DNA of 64,000 nucleotides from NCBI RefSeq assembly GCF_025506335.1, contig NZ_JANZYO010000006.1:40349-104348 (forward strand), read 5' to 3'. The notes under the pieces were generated by a model that worked only from the letters and a program-made list of their open reading frames with translations, was not told where the DNA came from and made no database searches. Source of the stretch: Mumia quercus (lineage in GTDB: Bacteria > Actinomycetota > Actinomycetes > Propionibacteriales > Nocardioidaceae). Below are positions 51,150-58,586 of the stretch, piece after piece (position 1 is the first letter of the stretch; every line of letters starts with the position of its first letter). A program made the translations under genes and the position numbers.

Positions 51150-51979
51150 CGCGTCCCGGTGATCGACGCGACCATGTCGAGGCACTGGCGCGTCGCCGTC
51201 ACGTCGTGCGTCCGGAACACCCGCACGCCCGCGGCCGCTGACCAGGCGGTGGCGGCGAGGGTGCCGGGCAACCGGTCGTCGCGGTCGACGTCGAGCGTCT
51301 CGCCGACGAAGTCCTTGCGCGACAGCGCCACCATCACCGGCCAGCCCGTCGCGACGAGCTCCCCGATCCGGCGGGTGAGGAGCAGCGAGTGGCGGGTGTT
51401 CTTGCCGAAGTCGTGCGTGGGGTCGAGCAGGACGCCCTCCGGCGCGACGCCTGCCTCCACCGCGCGCTCTGCCAGGGCGGTGGTGCGCGCGACCACGTCC
51501 GCGACCACGTCGTCGTAGGCGGGCCGGAAGGGGTCCGTCCGCGGGCTGAGGCCGCCGGTGTGGCTGCAGACGATGCCGGCTCCGTGCTGCGCCGCGACGT
51601 CGACCAGCTCGGGGTCGTGGCCGGCCCACGTGTCGTTCACCAGGTCGGCGCCCCGCGCGCACAGCACGTCGGCGACCTCGCTGCGCCAGGTGTCCACGCT
51701 GAGCACGAGCTCGGGGTAGCGGGCGCGGGCGGCCTCGACGAAGTCCGCCGTGCGGCGCAGCTCCTCGGCGGCATCGACCGCCTCGCCGTACCCGGCCTTC
51801 ACCCCGCCCACGTCGACGATGTCGGCCCCGTCGGCGACGACGGCGTCGAGGTAGGCGAGCGCGTCGTCGAACGCGTAGGTGCGGCCTCGGTCGTAGAAGG
51901 AGTCGGGGGTACGGTTCACGATCGCCATGACCGCGTGCGCCCCGGGCGCGAACACGCGGTCGCGCAGTCGGAGCTCCAT
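51116..51979 (-). CDS. dihydropteroate synthase-like protein (FolP2 type)
   Basis: A 287-residue pterin-binding TIM barrel: MAIVNRTPDSFYDRGRTY (sulfonamide-site signature), ADIVDVGGVKAGYG, LSVDTWRS, VNDTWAGHD and LLDPTHDFGKNTRHS. It matches the FolP2 branch (Rv1207) rather than the true DHPS FolP1. Mycobacterial FolP2 lacks detectable DHPS activity, and the substituted residues here (VGG rather than GGES) agree with an altered function. Same neighbourhood as in M. tuberculosis, but the genes for GpgS (Rv1208) and FadD6 (Rv1206) are absent here. Confidence 0.88.
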   Translation of the reverse strand: MELRLRDRVFAPGAHAVMAIVNRTPDSFYDRGRTYAFDDALAYLDAVVADGADIVDVGGVKAGYGEAVDAAEELRRTADFVEAARARYPELVLSVDTWRSEVADVLCARGADLVNDTWAGHDPELVDVAAQHGAGIVCSHTGGLSPRTDPFRPAYDDVVADVVARTTALAERAVEAGVAPEGVLLDPTHDFGKNTRHSLLLTRRIGELVATGWPVMVALSRKDFVGETLDVDRDDRLPGTLAATAWSAAAGVRVFRTHDVTATRQCLDMVASITGTRQPAVSRRGLA

Positions 51980-51994
51980 GGCACGATCGTAGGC

Positions 51995-52282
51995 GTGATC
52001 TGGATCGGAGTCGTCGTGGGTGCGCTCGTCGTCGGTGCCGCCGTCACCGTGGTGGCCGGGCGGGTCGGGGCGCTCGCGCCACCGGTGTCGACGCGGCGCG
52101 ACGTGCTGGTGCCGGCCGATGGTGAGCTGACGGCCCAGGACCTGCGTGCCGTCCGGTTCACCGTGGCGTGGCGGGGGTACGCCCGCGACGAGGTCGACGC
52201 CCTGCTCGCACGCCTGGAGGCCGACGCCGAGGCCCGCGAGAAGGCCGCCGAGGTCTCGGACGAGGAGAGCGCCGGTGAGTGA
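51995..52282 (+). CDS. small DivIVA-domain membrane protein (Rv1209-like)
   Basis: A 95-residue protein. It has an N-terminal TM (IGVVVGALVVGAAVTVVAGR). A DivIVA-like motif (LTAQDLRAVRFTVAWRGYAR, DEVDALLARLEADAE) includes the F...RGY.xDEVD signature of polar growth proteins. A charged tail follows. It matches Rv1209 and precedes tag as there. It may recruit factors to the membrane. GTG 51995 is the start. It overlaps tag by 8 bp. Confidence 0.8.
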   Translation: MIWIGVVVGALVVGAAVTVVAGRVGALAPPVSTRRDVLVPADGELTAQDLRAVRFTVAWRGYARDEVDALLARLEADAEAREKAAEVSDEESAGE

Positions 52283-52850
52283 GGCGGTGGTCGGCGCCGA
52301 CGGTCTCGCGCGCTGCCCCTGGGCCGAGTCGTCGGACGAGATGCGGACCTACCACGACGCGGAGTGGGGGCGGCCTGTCCGCGACGAGCGCGGGCTGTTC
52401 GAGCGGCTGACCCTCGAGGCGTTCCAGTCGGGGCTGTCGTGGGCGATCGTCTTGCGCAAGCGGCCGCGCTTCCGCGAGGTCTTCGCGGGGTTCGACCCCG
52501 AGGTCGTCGCCGCGTACGACGGGGCGCGGGTCGCCGAGCTGCTCAGCGACGCCGGCATCATCCGCAACCGCACGAAGGTCGAGGCGACGATCGCGAACGC
52601 CGCCGCCGTGCGCGCCCTCGACGGGCGGTTCGCCGAGCTCGTGTGGTCGTTCGCGCCCCCGGCGCGTCCCCGTCCGGCGACGTCCGCCGAGGTGCCTGCC
52701 GTCACCCCGGAGTCGAAGGCGCTGGCCGCCGCTCTCAAGCGCCACGGGTTCGTGTTCGTCGGGCCGACCACGGCGTACGCCTTGATGCAGGCGACCGGCA
52801 TGGTCGACGACCACCTGGCCGGCTGCCACGTGCAGACAGGCGCTGCCTGA
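52275..52850 (+). CDS. tag: DNA-3-methyladenine glycosylase I
   Basis: A 191-residue Tag-family enzyme (TagA in mycobacteria). The conserved N-terminus is CPWAESSDEMRTYHDAEWGR. The alkylbase site has LTLEAFQSGLSWAIVLRKR, with the catalytic Glu in LEAFQSGLSW. The C-terminal GFVFVGPTTAYALMQATGMV is the family signature, and the His/Cys pattern (HDAEWGRP...CHV) supports the structural zinc. It excises 3-methyladenine. Start GTG 52275 is 8 bp inside the preceding gene. Confidence 0.95.
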   Translation: MSEAVVGADGLARCPWAESSDEMRTYHDAEWGRPVRDERGLFERLTLEAFQSGLSWAIVLRKRPRFREVFAGFDPEVVAAYDGARVAELLSDAGIIRNRTKVEATIANAAAVRALDGRFAELVWSFAPPARPRPATSAEVPAVTPESKALAAALKRHGFVFVGPTTAYALMQATGMVDDHLAGCHVQTGAA

Positions 52851-52865
52851 GCGAAGATCGGGCGC

Positions 52866-53651
52866 ATGTCAGTCCCTTCGCGCGTCCTCCGGCTCGGTGT
52901 CGCCTTCGCCACGCTCCCTGCCGCCGTCCTCGTCGGCCCGGCGGTCGCGGCTCCCTCCGGGGCGGCCGAGACGTCGGCGCGTGCCGATGCACGGCCGGCG
53001 GTGGTCGAGCGCGTGGTCTTCGGGCAGTCGCGCCGGGGCCGTGACCTGGTGGCCTACCGCCTCGGCGACCCCGGCGCGCGCCGCTCGGCGGTGGTCATCG
53101 CGGCGATGCACGGGGATGAGCGCAAGCCCCAGGTCATCCTGCGGACGCTGCGCGACGGCCGGCCGATCGAGGGGCTCGACCTCTGGATCGTGCCGAACGC
53201 CAACCCGGACGGGGTCGCTCGCAAGGCCCGCCGCAACGCCCGCGGCGTCGACCTCAACCGGAACTTCCCGCGCAAGTGGAAACGCTCGAAGCGGGGGACG
53301 ACCTGGTCCGGGCCGCGCGCCGCCTCCGAGCCGGAGACGAAGGCGATGATGCGCTTTCTGCGTCGCGTCGCCCCCGACCAGGTCGTCTCGTTCCACCAGC
53401 CGCTGTACGGGATCGACACGAGCGGCACCGGCAACCGCCCGCTCGCCCGCCGCCTGGCCAGGCACTTGAAGCTGCCGAAGCGCTCCTTCTCGTGCGGCTC
53501 CGGATGCCACGGCACCCTCTCGCAGTGGTTCAACCACCGTCTCGACGGACAGCTGGTCACGGTCGAGCTCGGCCGCCGCCCGTCGCGGGCCTATCTGACG
53601 CGGACCGCACCGCACGGCCTCCTCAAGGCCCTCGGCGGCCGACGCGTCTGA
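52866..53651 (+). CDS. secreted M14 zinc carboxypeptidase-like protein
   Basis: A 261-residue protein with a signal peptide (hydrophobic GVAFATLPAAVLVGPAVAA). Peptidase M14 motifs are present: HxxE in AAMHGDERK, substrate-binding NPDG and NARGVDLNRNFPRKWK, a zinc His in VVSFHQPLYGID, and a catalytic Glu candidate in LVTVELGRR. The best family match is murein-peptide amidase MpaA-like, which cleaves D-gamma-Glu-mDAP linkages of cell-wall fragments. Here the protein is exported. It is downstream of tag by 15 bp. Confidence 0.82.
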   Translation: MSVPSRVLRLGVAFATLPAAVLVGPAVAAPSGAAETSARADARPAVVERVVFGQSRRGRDLVAYRLGDPGARRSAVVIAAMHGDERKPQVILRTLRDGRPIEGLDLWIVPNANPDGVARKARRNARGVDLNRNFPRKWKRSKRGTTWSGPRAASEPETKAMMRFLRRVAPDQVVSFHQPLYGIDTSGTGNRPLARRLARHLKLPKRSFSCGSGCHGTLSQWFNHRLDGQLVTVELGRRPSRAYLTRTAPHGLLKALGGRRV

Positions 53652-53669
53652 GGTCCCCGGCGCGAGGAG

Positions 53670-54467
53670 TCACTTGCCGACGAAGGTCGGCTTCTCCTTG
53701 GCGACGAACGCCTCCACGGCCGCCCGGTGGTCGGCGGTCGCCCCGGTCAGCGACATCAGCCGCCCCTCGTTGGTGAGCGACTCCGGCAGCGAGTGGGTGG
53801 CGGAGAACGCGAGGGCGCGCTTCAGCGAGGCGTACGCGATGGTCGGACCCGACGCCAGCCGGGTCGCGAGCTCACGCACCGTCGCGGCCAGCTCGTCGTC
53901 GGGGACGACCTTCGTGGCCAGGCCGAGCTGGGCGGCCTCCTCGGCGCCGACGGTGCGCGGGAGCATCAGCAGCTCGGTCGCCTTGGGCAGACCGACGAGC
54001 CGCTGGAGCGTCCAGGAGGCACCCGTGTCGGCGGAGAGGGCGATCCCGGCGAACGCGAGGTTGAACCCTGCCGAGGAGGCGAGGATGCGGAAGTCGGCCG
54101 CGAACGCGAGCGACGCCCCTGCGCCGGCGGCGATGCCGTTGACCGCGGCGATCACCGGCTTCGGCATCTGCGTGATCGCCAGCACCATCGGGTTGAAGTG
54201 CTCCTCGACGGTGCTGCCCAGCGACGACTCCTCGCTTCGCAACGCCTCGATGTGCTCCTTGAGGTCCTGGCCCGCACTGAACGCGCGGCCCGATCCGGTC
54301 ACCACGACGCACCGGACGGCGTCGTCGGCGGCCGCCTCCTGCAGGGCGTCGCGGAAGGCGACCTTGGTGACGGTGTCGAAGCTGTTGAGCGATTCGGGGC
54401 GCGAGAGGGTGATCGTCGCGACCGCGTCGGAGAGGTCGTACGTGACGGAAGTGCCGGGTTCAGTCAT
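53670..54467 (-). CDS. enoyl-CoA hydratase/isomerase family protein
   Basis: A 265-residue crotonase. The oxyanion-hole segment reads GRAFSAGQDLKEH and the second PVIAAVNGIAAGAGASLAFA. The catalytic Glu positions of canonical hydratases are replaced (SADTGASW), as in PaaG-type isomerases or ring-opening family members. Length and sequence pattern (DLKEHIEAL, ...SLGSTVEEHFNPMV) are like PaaG/2-(1,2-epoxy)-phenylacetyl-CoA isomerase, but the true substrate is open. Start at ATG 54467; the frame up to 54485 adds only six residues. Confidence 0.85.
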   Translation of the reverse strand: MTEPGTSVTYDLSDAVATITLSRPESLNSFDTVTKVAFRDALQEAAADDAVRCVVVTGSGRAFSAGQDLKEHIEALRSEESSLGSTVEEHFNPMVLAITQMPKPVIAAVNGIAAGAGASLAFAADFRILASSAGFNLAFAGIALSADTGASWTLQRLVGLPKATELLMLPRTVGAEEAAQLGLATKVVPDDELAATVRELATRLASGPTIAYASLKRALAFSATHSLPESLTNEGRLMSLTGATADHRAAVEAFVAKEKPTFVGK

Positions 54468-54567
54468 GGCGTCAGTCTGCCGCATTCACTGATGACGCGG
54501 GCGTGCGCGATAATAGGGCCACTCAAGGTGCACGCGTCGGCGCTGCGCACGAAGGAGAGGGGAACGC

Positions 54568-54729
54568 ATGGCGGCCATGAAGCCTCGGACCGGGGACGGC
54601 CCGCTGGAGGTCACCAAGGAGGGACGCTGCATCGTGATGCGGGTCCCGCTCGAGGGTGGTGGGCGCCTCGTCGTCGAGCTCACCAACGATGAGGCCTCCG
54701 ACCTCGGTGACGCCCTGAAGGCTGTCTGA
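54568..54729 (+). CDS. DUF3117 small protein (Rv1211 family)
   Basis: A 53-residue protein (MAAMKPRTGDGPLEV...VELTNDEASDLGDALKAV). This is the DUF3117 family, found almost throughout actinobacteria, function unknown. It is a short gene with a GAAGGAGAGG ribosome-binding site before ATG 54568. The next gene starts right after its stop. In M. tuberculosis the homologue Rv1211 also follows tagA, again consistent with the synteny. Confidence 0.93.
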   Translation: MAAMKPRTGDGPLEVTKEGRCIVMRVPLEGGGRLVVELTNDEASDLGDALKAV

Positions 54730-55080
54730 GTGGCCTCGCACCCCGGCCTGACCGTCCGCTGGTCGCTGCGTGACGCCCCCGTCGGCACGCTCGACCGGTT
54801 GAAGGAGTACGTCCGGGACACCTCGTACGAGCGATTCGCGGGCAAGGACGGCCTCGCGTTCAAGACCTGGCGCGCACGTGAAGGCGCCTGGTTCGAGGGC
54901 GTGTACGTCTTTGCCGACGATGCCGAGCGGGCCGCGTTCCAGGAGTCGTTCACCGCCACCGCGGAGACGGCTCCCGGTTCGCAGATCATCGGCCGCGGCC
55001 CGGAGCTCATCGAGGAGTGCGAGATCGTGGCGATCGCGGAAGGTGCCGCGGGCTTCGCGCCCAGCGCCTCCTTCGGATGA
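54730..55080 (+). CDS. YdhR-like dimeric alpha-beta barrel protein
   Basis: A 116-residue protein beginning at GTG 54730, the codon after the DUF3117 stop. The pattern LAFKTWRAREGAWFEGVYVF, followed by AERAAFQESFTATAE, resembles the YdhR/ABM-like ferredoxin-fold family, whose members are proposed monooxygenases without cofactor. No catalytic residue can be assigned. Likely co-transcribed with the DUF3117 gene. A strong hairpin follows at 55097. Confidence 0.6.
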   Translation: MASHPGLTVRWSLRDAPVGTLDRLKEYVRDTSYERFAGKDGLAFKTWRAREGAWFEGVYVFADDAERAAFQESFTATAETAPGSQIIGRGPELIEECEIVAIAEGAAGFAPSASFG

Positions 55081-55096
55081 TCGTCTGCTGCTGACC

Positions 55097-55137
55097 GTAC
55101 GGGTCCTCGCCGCGCGAGCTGCGGCGAGGACCCGTAC
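55097..55137. terminator. strong bidirectional hairpin terminator
   Basis: GTACGGGTCCTCGCCGC (55097-55113) and GCGGCGAGGACCCGTAC (55121-55137) form a perfect 17-bp stem with a seven-base loop. It lies between the convergent stops at 55080 and 55152. No T tract; typical for high-GC actinobacteria. Confidence 0.85.
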
Positions 55138-55151
55138 CGGTCACAGCCAGG

Positions 55152-57287
55152 TCAGAGCAGGTCGGCGAGCAGCGCCGCTGCGCGGTCGGCGCCGTCGGTC
55201 TCGACGGGTCTCGTGTCGGGCGTCCGGCCGGTCACGGCGAGCAGGGCGCTCGCGAGCGCGTCAGGGTCACGAGCCTCCTCGTACGTGAGCCGGTGCCCGG
55301 CTCCGTACTGCGCGAGCCGGTGCGGCACGTGGACGTTCTGCTCGAAGTGGTGGCGCAGCGGGACGTAGACGAACGGGACGCGCTGGGCCGTCAGCTCCAT
55401 GCACGTCGTCAGCCCGCCCTGGACGAGGGCGACGTCGGCCGCACCGAGCGTCCGGTGCAGGTCGGGCACGAACCCCCGCAGACGCACGCCCCGACGCCGC
55501 GGCAGCGTGCGCGGGTCGATCCGTGGGCCGGTGACGACGAGGAACGTCATCCGGGGCTCTGCGCGCCGGATCAGCGGCACCGCGTCGAGCAGCCGGTGCA
55601 GGAGCGCCTCACCGACGCCGGACCCGCCGACGGTGACGACGCACAGGAGGTCGTCGGGCCCGAGCCCGAGCGACCTTCGTACGGCGACCCGGTCGGCCTC
55701 CCCGAGCGGGTCGAACCCGGTGACGTAGCCCGAGAATGCGAAGTTCTCCTCGGTCCACTCCCGGATCCTCGGCAGGCCGGGCCCGAACGGCTCGTCCACC
55801 ACGTCGGCCGGGTTGCCGACGAACACCGACCGGTCGCGCACCCGCCCGAAGCGCGCCCGCTGCTCGAGCATCTCGGCGTTGTAGTCGGCGGTGAGCGCCG
55901 CCTCCTCCGGCCCGCCGTCGGCCATCGGGATCCAGCCGACGAAGTCGGTGAGCCACGCGAACGCGAACCTCTTCAGCTCGGGGTTCTCGTGCAGGTAGTG
56001 GTCGACGTCCCACGCCTCGTCACCGATGACGAGGTCGTACGGCTCCTCGCGGACGAGGTCGTCGAACACGCCGAAGTTGGCGACGAGGATCTCGTCCATG
56101 CGCCGGATCGCCTGGAACGCGTGGAGGTCGTGCTCGGCGGCCTCGTCCTCGACGTGCGCGCACTCGCTCGCGAGGAACGCCGAGGCCGGGTGCACGTGCT
56201 CGCCGGCGCGGGCGAGCACCGCGGTCGCGGGCTCCTGCGTCAGCCAGTCGATCTGCAGGTCGGGGTGGTGCTTGCGCAGCGCGTCGGCGATCGCGAGGTC
56301 GCGACGGACGTGGCCGAGGCCGATCGGCGAGGTCAGGTACAAGGCTCGGCGGGGGCGCCGACGCCCTCGCGTCCACGTACGGCGCTCGGCGGTCTCGGGC
56401 CACAGCCGCCCCGCGAACTCGCGGATCGCGCGGCCCACCACCACGGGCTCCCGGGCGTGCGGCGCGTGACCGCCGCCGGCGATCGTGAGCAGCGACCCGC
56501 CCGTGGCCTCGGCGAGCGCGACACCCTCGGCGTACGGTCGCACGCGGTCGTCGTCGCCGTGGATCACGAGCACCGGGACGTCGGTCTGCACCACGCGCCG
56601 GGCGAACCCGGGGCTGCGGCAGACCGTGCGGGCGAGCTCGGTGTCGACGAGCCGCTCCGGCCCGATCTCGTGGCCCCACGCGACGCAGTCCTCGATCTGC
56701 TTGGTCGAGTGCGGCTCGCTCACCATCTGTGCGAAGAAGAACCGGAGGAACGCGTCGTAGTCGCCGTGCAGCCAGTGGTGCCGGTTGAAGGTGCGCCACC
56801 CTGTGGGCTCCTCGACTGCGTCCGTCGGCTCGTCCAGGAAGGCATGCCTCTCGCGCGCGGCGATCCCCGGCACGAGCCCCAGCGCGGGACTGATCGCCAC
56901 CACGCCGGCCACCTCTTCGGGCGCCTCGAGCGCGAGCGCGAGCGACCAGGCCACGCCGCACGAGAGGCCGACCACGAGCACGGGGTCGGGCTCGCGGCCG
57001 CGGCGCACCCGCGCCAGGACGGCGCGCGCGTCGGCGACGTACTCCTCGTCGTCGTAGGCCGCCGAACCGACGGGGCGGTCCGAGCCGCCGCTGCCGCGGC
57101 CGTCGAAGGTGACGACGCGGAAGTGCCGCGCCAACGAGGGGACCAGTGCCTTCCAGGTCAGCGAGGGGATGATCGACCAGGTCGGCATCAAGAGGATCGT
57201 GCGCGGCGCGTCCCCGAACACCTCGTACGCGATCGCGACCCCTTCGCGTACGACCGTGCCGCGGTCGTCGGGCTGTCTGGCACGCAT
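55152..57287 (-). CDS. alpha/beta-hydrolase fused to a glycosyltransferase
   Basis: A 711-residue two-domain protein. Residues about 10-290 are an alpha/beta hydrolase: nucleophile Ser in VVGLSCGVAWS, Asp in VIHGDDDRVRPYA, His in GGGHAPHAREP. Residues about 310-711 are a GT-B, MGT/MurG-like glycosyltransferase: N-terminal YLTSPIGLGHVRRDLAIADA, the C-terminal donor-site VTVGGSGVGEALLHRLL and VQGGLTTCMELTAQRVPFVY. Both halves appear to retain their key residues. A ribosome-binding site GGAGAGG precedes ATG 57287; the open frame upstream to 57539 is not conserved. It probably glycosylates a lipid or secondary metabolite and hydrolyses or activates a related ester. Confidence 0.85.
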   Translation of the reverse strand: MRARQPDDRGTVVREGVAIAYEVFGDAPRTILLMPTWSIIPSLTWKALVPSLARHFRVVTFDGRGSGGSDRPVGSAAYDDEEYVADARAVLARVRRGREPDPVLVVGLSCGVAWSLALALEAPEEVAGVVAISPALGLVPGIAARERHAFLDEPTDAVEEPTGWRTFNRHHWLHGDYDAFLRFFFAQMVSEPHSTKQIEDCVAWGHEIGPERLVDTELARTVCRSPGFARRVVQTDVPVLVIHGDDDRVRPYAEGVALAEATGGSLLTIAGGGHAPHAREPVVVGRAIREFAGRLWPETAERRTWTRGRRRPRRALYLTSPIGLGHVRRDLAIADALRKHHPDLQIDWLTQEPATAVLARAGEHVHPASAFLASECAHVEDEAAEHDLHAFQAIRRMDEILVANFGVFDDLVREEPYDLVIGDEAWDVDHYLHENPELKRFAFAWLTDFVGWIPMADGGPEEAALTADYNAEMLEQRARFGRVRDRSVFVGNPADVVDEPFGPGLPRIREWTEENFAFSGYVTGFDPLGEADRVAVRRSLGLGPDDLLCVVTVGGSGVGEALLHRLLDAVPLIRRAEPRMTFLVVTGPRIDPRTLPRRRGVRLRGFVPDLHRTLGAADVALVQGGLTTCMELTAQRVPFVYVPLRHHFEQNVHVPHRLAQYGAGHRLTYEEARDPDALASALLAVTGRTPDTRPVETDGADRAAALLADLL

Positions 57288-57305
57288 CCTCGCCTCTCCT
57301 TCGCA

Positions 57306-57346
57306 GCCGTCGCACCCAGTCTGCCTCTGCAGACGGGTGCGACGGC
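57306..57346 (-). terminator. hairpin between methyltransferase and fusion gene
   Basis: The arms at 57306-57324 and 57329-57346 (GCAGACGGGTGCGACGGC) form an 18-bp stem with one bulged base and a four-base loop. A second short stem (GCCGGCAC/GTGCCGGC, 57359-57376) lies just downstream of the methyltransferase stop. Together they suggest that the two minus-strand genes are transcribed separately. Confidence 0.75.
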
Positions 57347-57382
57347 CCCCCGTTGTCTGCCGGCACCCGTGCCGGCCGTGGA

Positions 57383-58459
57383 TCACTTCCGTACGGCGAG
57401 CACCCTGTGGAAGGGCGTCTCGGCCACCGAGGCGAACTGGGAGAACCCTGCCGCCGTGGTGATCTCGCGGATCTTGGCCGGACCCGCCTGGGTCCCCAGG
57501 GCCAGGCCGACCTCCTGCGAGAGCGAGGCGGGCGTGCACAGCAGGGTCGAGAACCCGTAGTACGCCCGTCCCACCGGGTTGAGGTTGTCCTCGACGCGGT
57601 CACCTGCCATCGGCTCGACGATCATCCAGACGCCGTCGTCGGCCAGCACCTGGTGCACGTGCCGCGCGGCGCCGACCGGGTCGCCCATGTCGTGCAGCGC
57701 GTCGAAGGTCGTCACCACGTCGTACCTGCCCGTGTCGAGCGTCTGGGCGGACGCCACCTCGAACCGGACCCGGTCGGCCACGCCGGCCTCCTTGGCACGC
57801 TCGCGCGCGACGTCGATCGACGCCGCGTGGTAGTCCGACCCGACGAACAGGGAGCGCGGGAAGGCCTCGGCCATGAGAATGGTCGAGGCGCCGTGGCCGC
57901 AGCCGATGTCGGCGACCGCCGCACCCTCGCGCAGCTTGTCCGCGGCACCGGCGGCCGGCAGCCAGTCGTCGACCAGGTGCGCGAGGTAGCTCGGGCGGAA
58001 GAACCGCTCGCACCCGAGGTGGACGTCGGTGCTGTGCTCGTGCCAGCCGATGCCGGCCGCGTCACGCGCGGCCTCCACGACGTGCGACGAGTCGGCGACC
58101 GTGCCGAGCGCGATCTGGAACAGGCCCGGCAGGAACGCCGGGCTCTCCTCGTCGGTCAGCGCGACGGCGTGCTCGGCTGGGAGCACGTAACGGCCTGTGT
58201 CGGGCTCGTACCGGACGAACTGTCCGGCGGCCTGCGCGTTGAGCCACTCCCGGGCGTACGGCTCGGCGGTGCCCGTACGCGTGGCGAGCTCTGACGGCGT
58301 GAGCGCGCCGCCGTCGGCCAGCGCGCGGTAGTAGCCGAGCTTGTCGCCGAGTACGACCAGGGCGGCGTTGAGCGTCGCCCCGACCTCGTCGACGGCCCGG
58401 AAGACGAACGACATCAAGACGCCTTCGTCGATCGGCTCGGTGTCGATCTGTGCAGTCAT
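57383..58459 (-). CDS. SAM-dependent methyltransferase with N-terminal winged helix
   Basis: A 358-residue protein. The N-terminal about 90 residues form a winged-helix/dimerisation domain (LTPSELATRTGTAEPYAREW). The C-terminal methyltransferase core has VADIGCGHGASTILMAEAFP (motif I), then VTTFDALHDMGDPVGA. A His/Asp pair (DALHDMGD) resembles the region of plant-type O-methyltransferases. It methylates a small molecule of unknown identity. GGAGGG lies before ATG 58459. It diverges from the LAL regulator with 127 bp between, which suggests that the regulator controls it. Confidence 0.85.
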   Translation of the reverse strand: MTAQIDTEPIDEGVLMSFVFRAVDEVGATLNAALVVLGDKLGYYRALADGGALTPSELATRTGTAEPYAREWLNAQAAGQFVRYEPDTGRYVLPAEHAVALTDEESPAFLPGLFQIALGTVADSSHVVEAARDAAGIGWHEHSTDVHLGCERFFRPSYLAHLVDDWLPAAGAADKLREGAAVADIGCGHGASTILMAEAFPRSLFVGSDYHAASIDVARERAKEAGVADRVRFEVASAQTLDTGRYDVVTTFDALHDMGDPVGAARHVHQVLADDGVWMIVEPMAGDRVEDNLNPVGRAYYGFSTLLCTPASLSQEVGLALGTQAGPAKIREITTAAGFSQFASVAETPFHRVLAVRK

Positions 58460-58586
58460 GTCACCCTCCTCGGTGAGCTGTTCGGTGCGCTTCACGCTAG
58501 GAACGGGCGGCAGGCCGTCGCATCAGGTGACCCCCCTGGTCTCCAAACCACCCCGACGCAGCCCTGCCGATGACTAGCCTCGGAGG

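Noticed and set aside
57288-57539. N-terminal extension of the hydrolase-glycosyltransferase
   Set aside because: The frame is open but crosses a strong hairpin and the ribosome-binding site. ATG 57287 has the right spacing.
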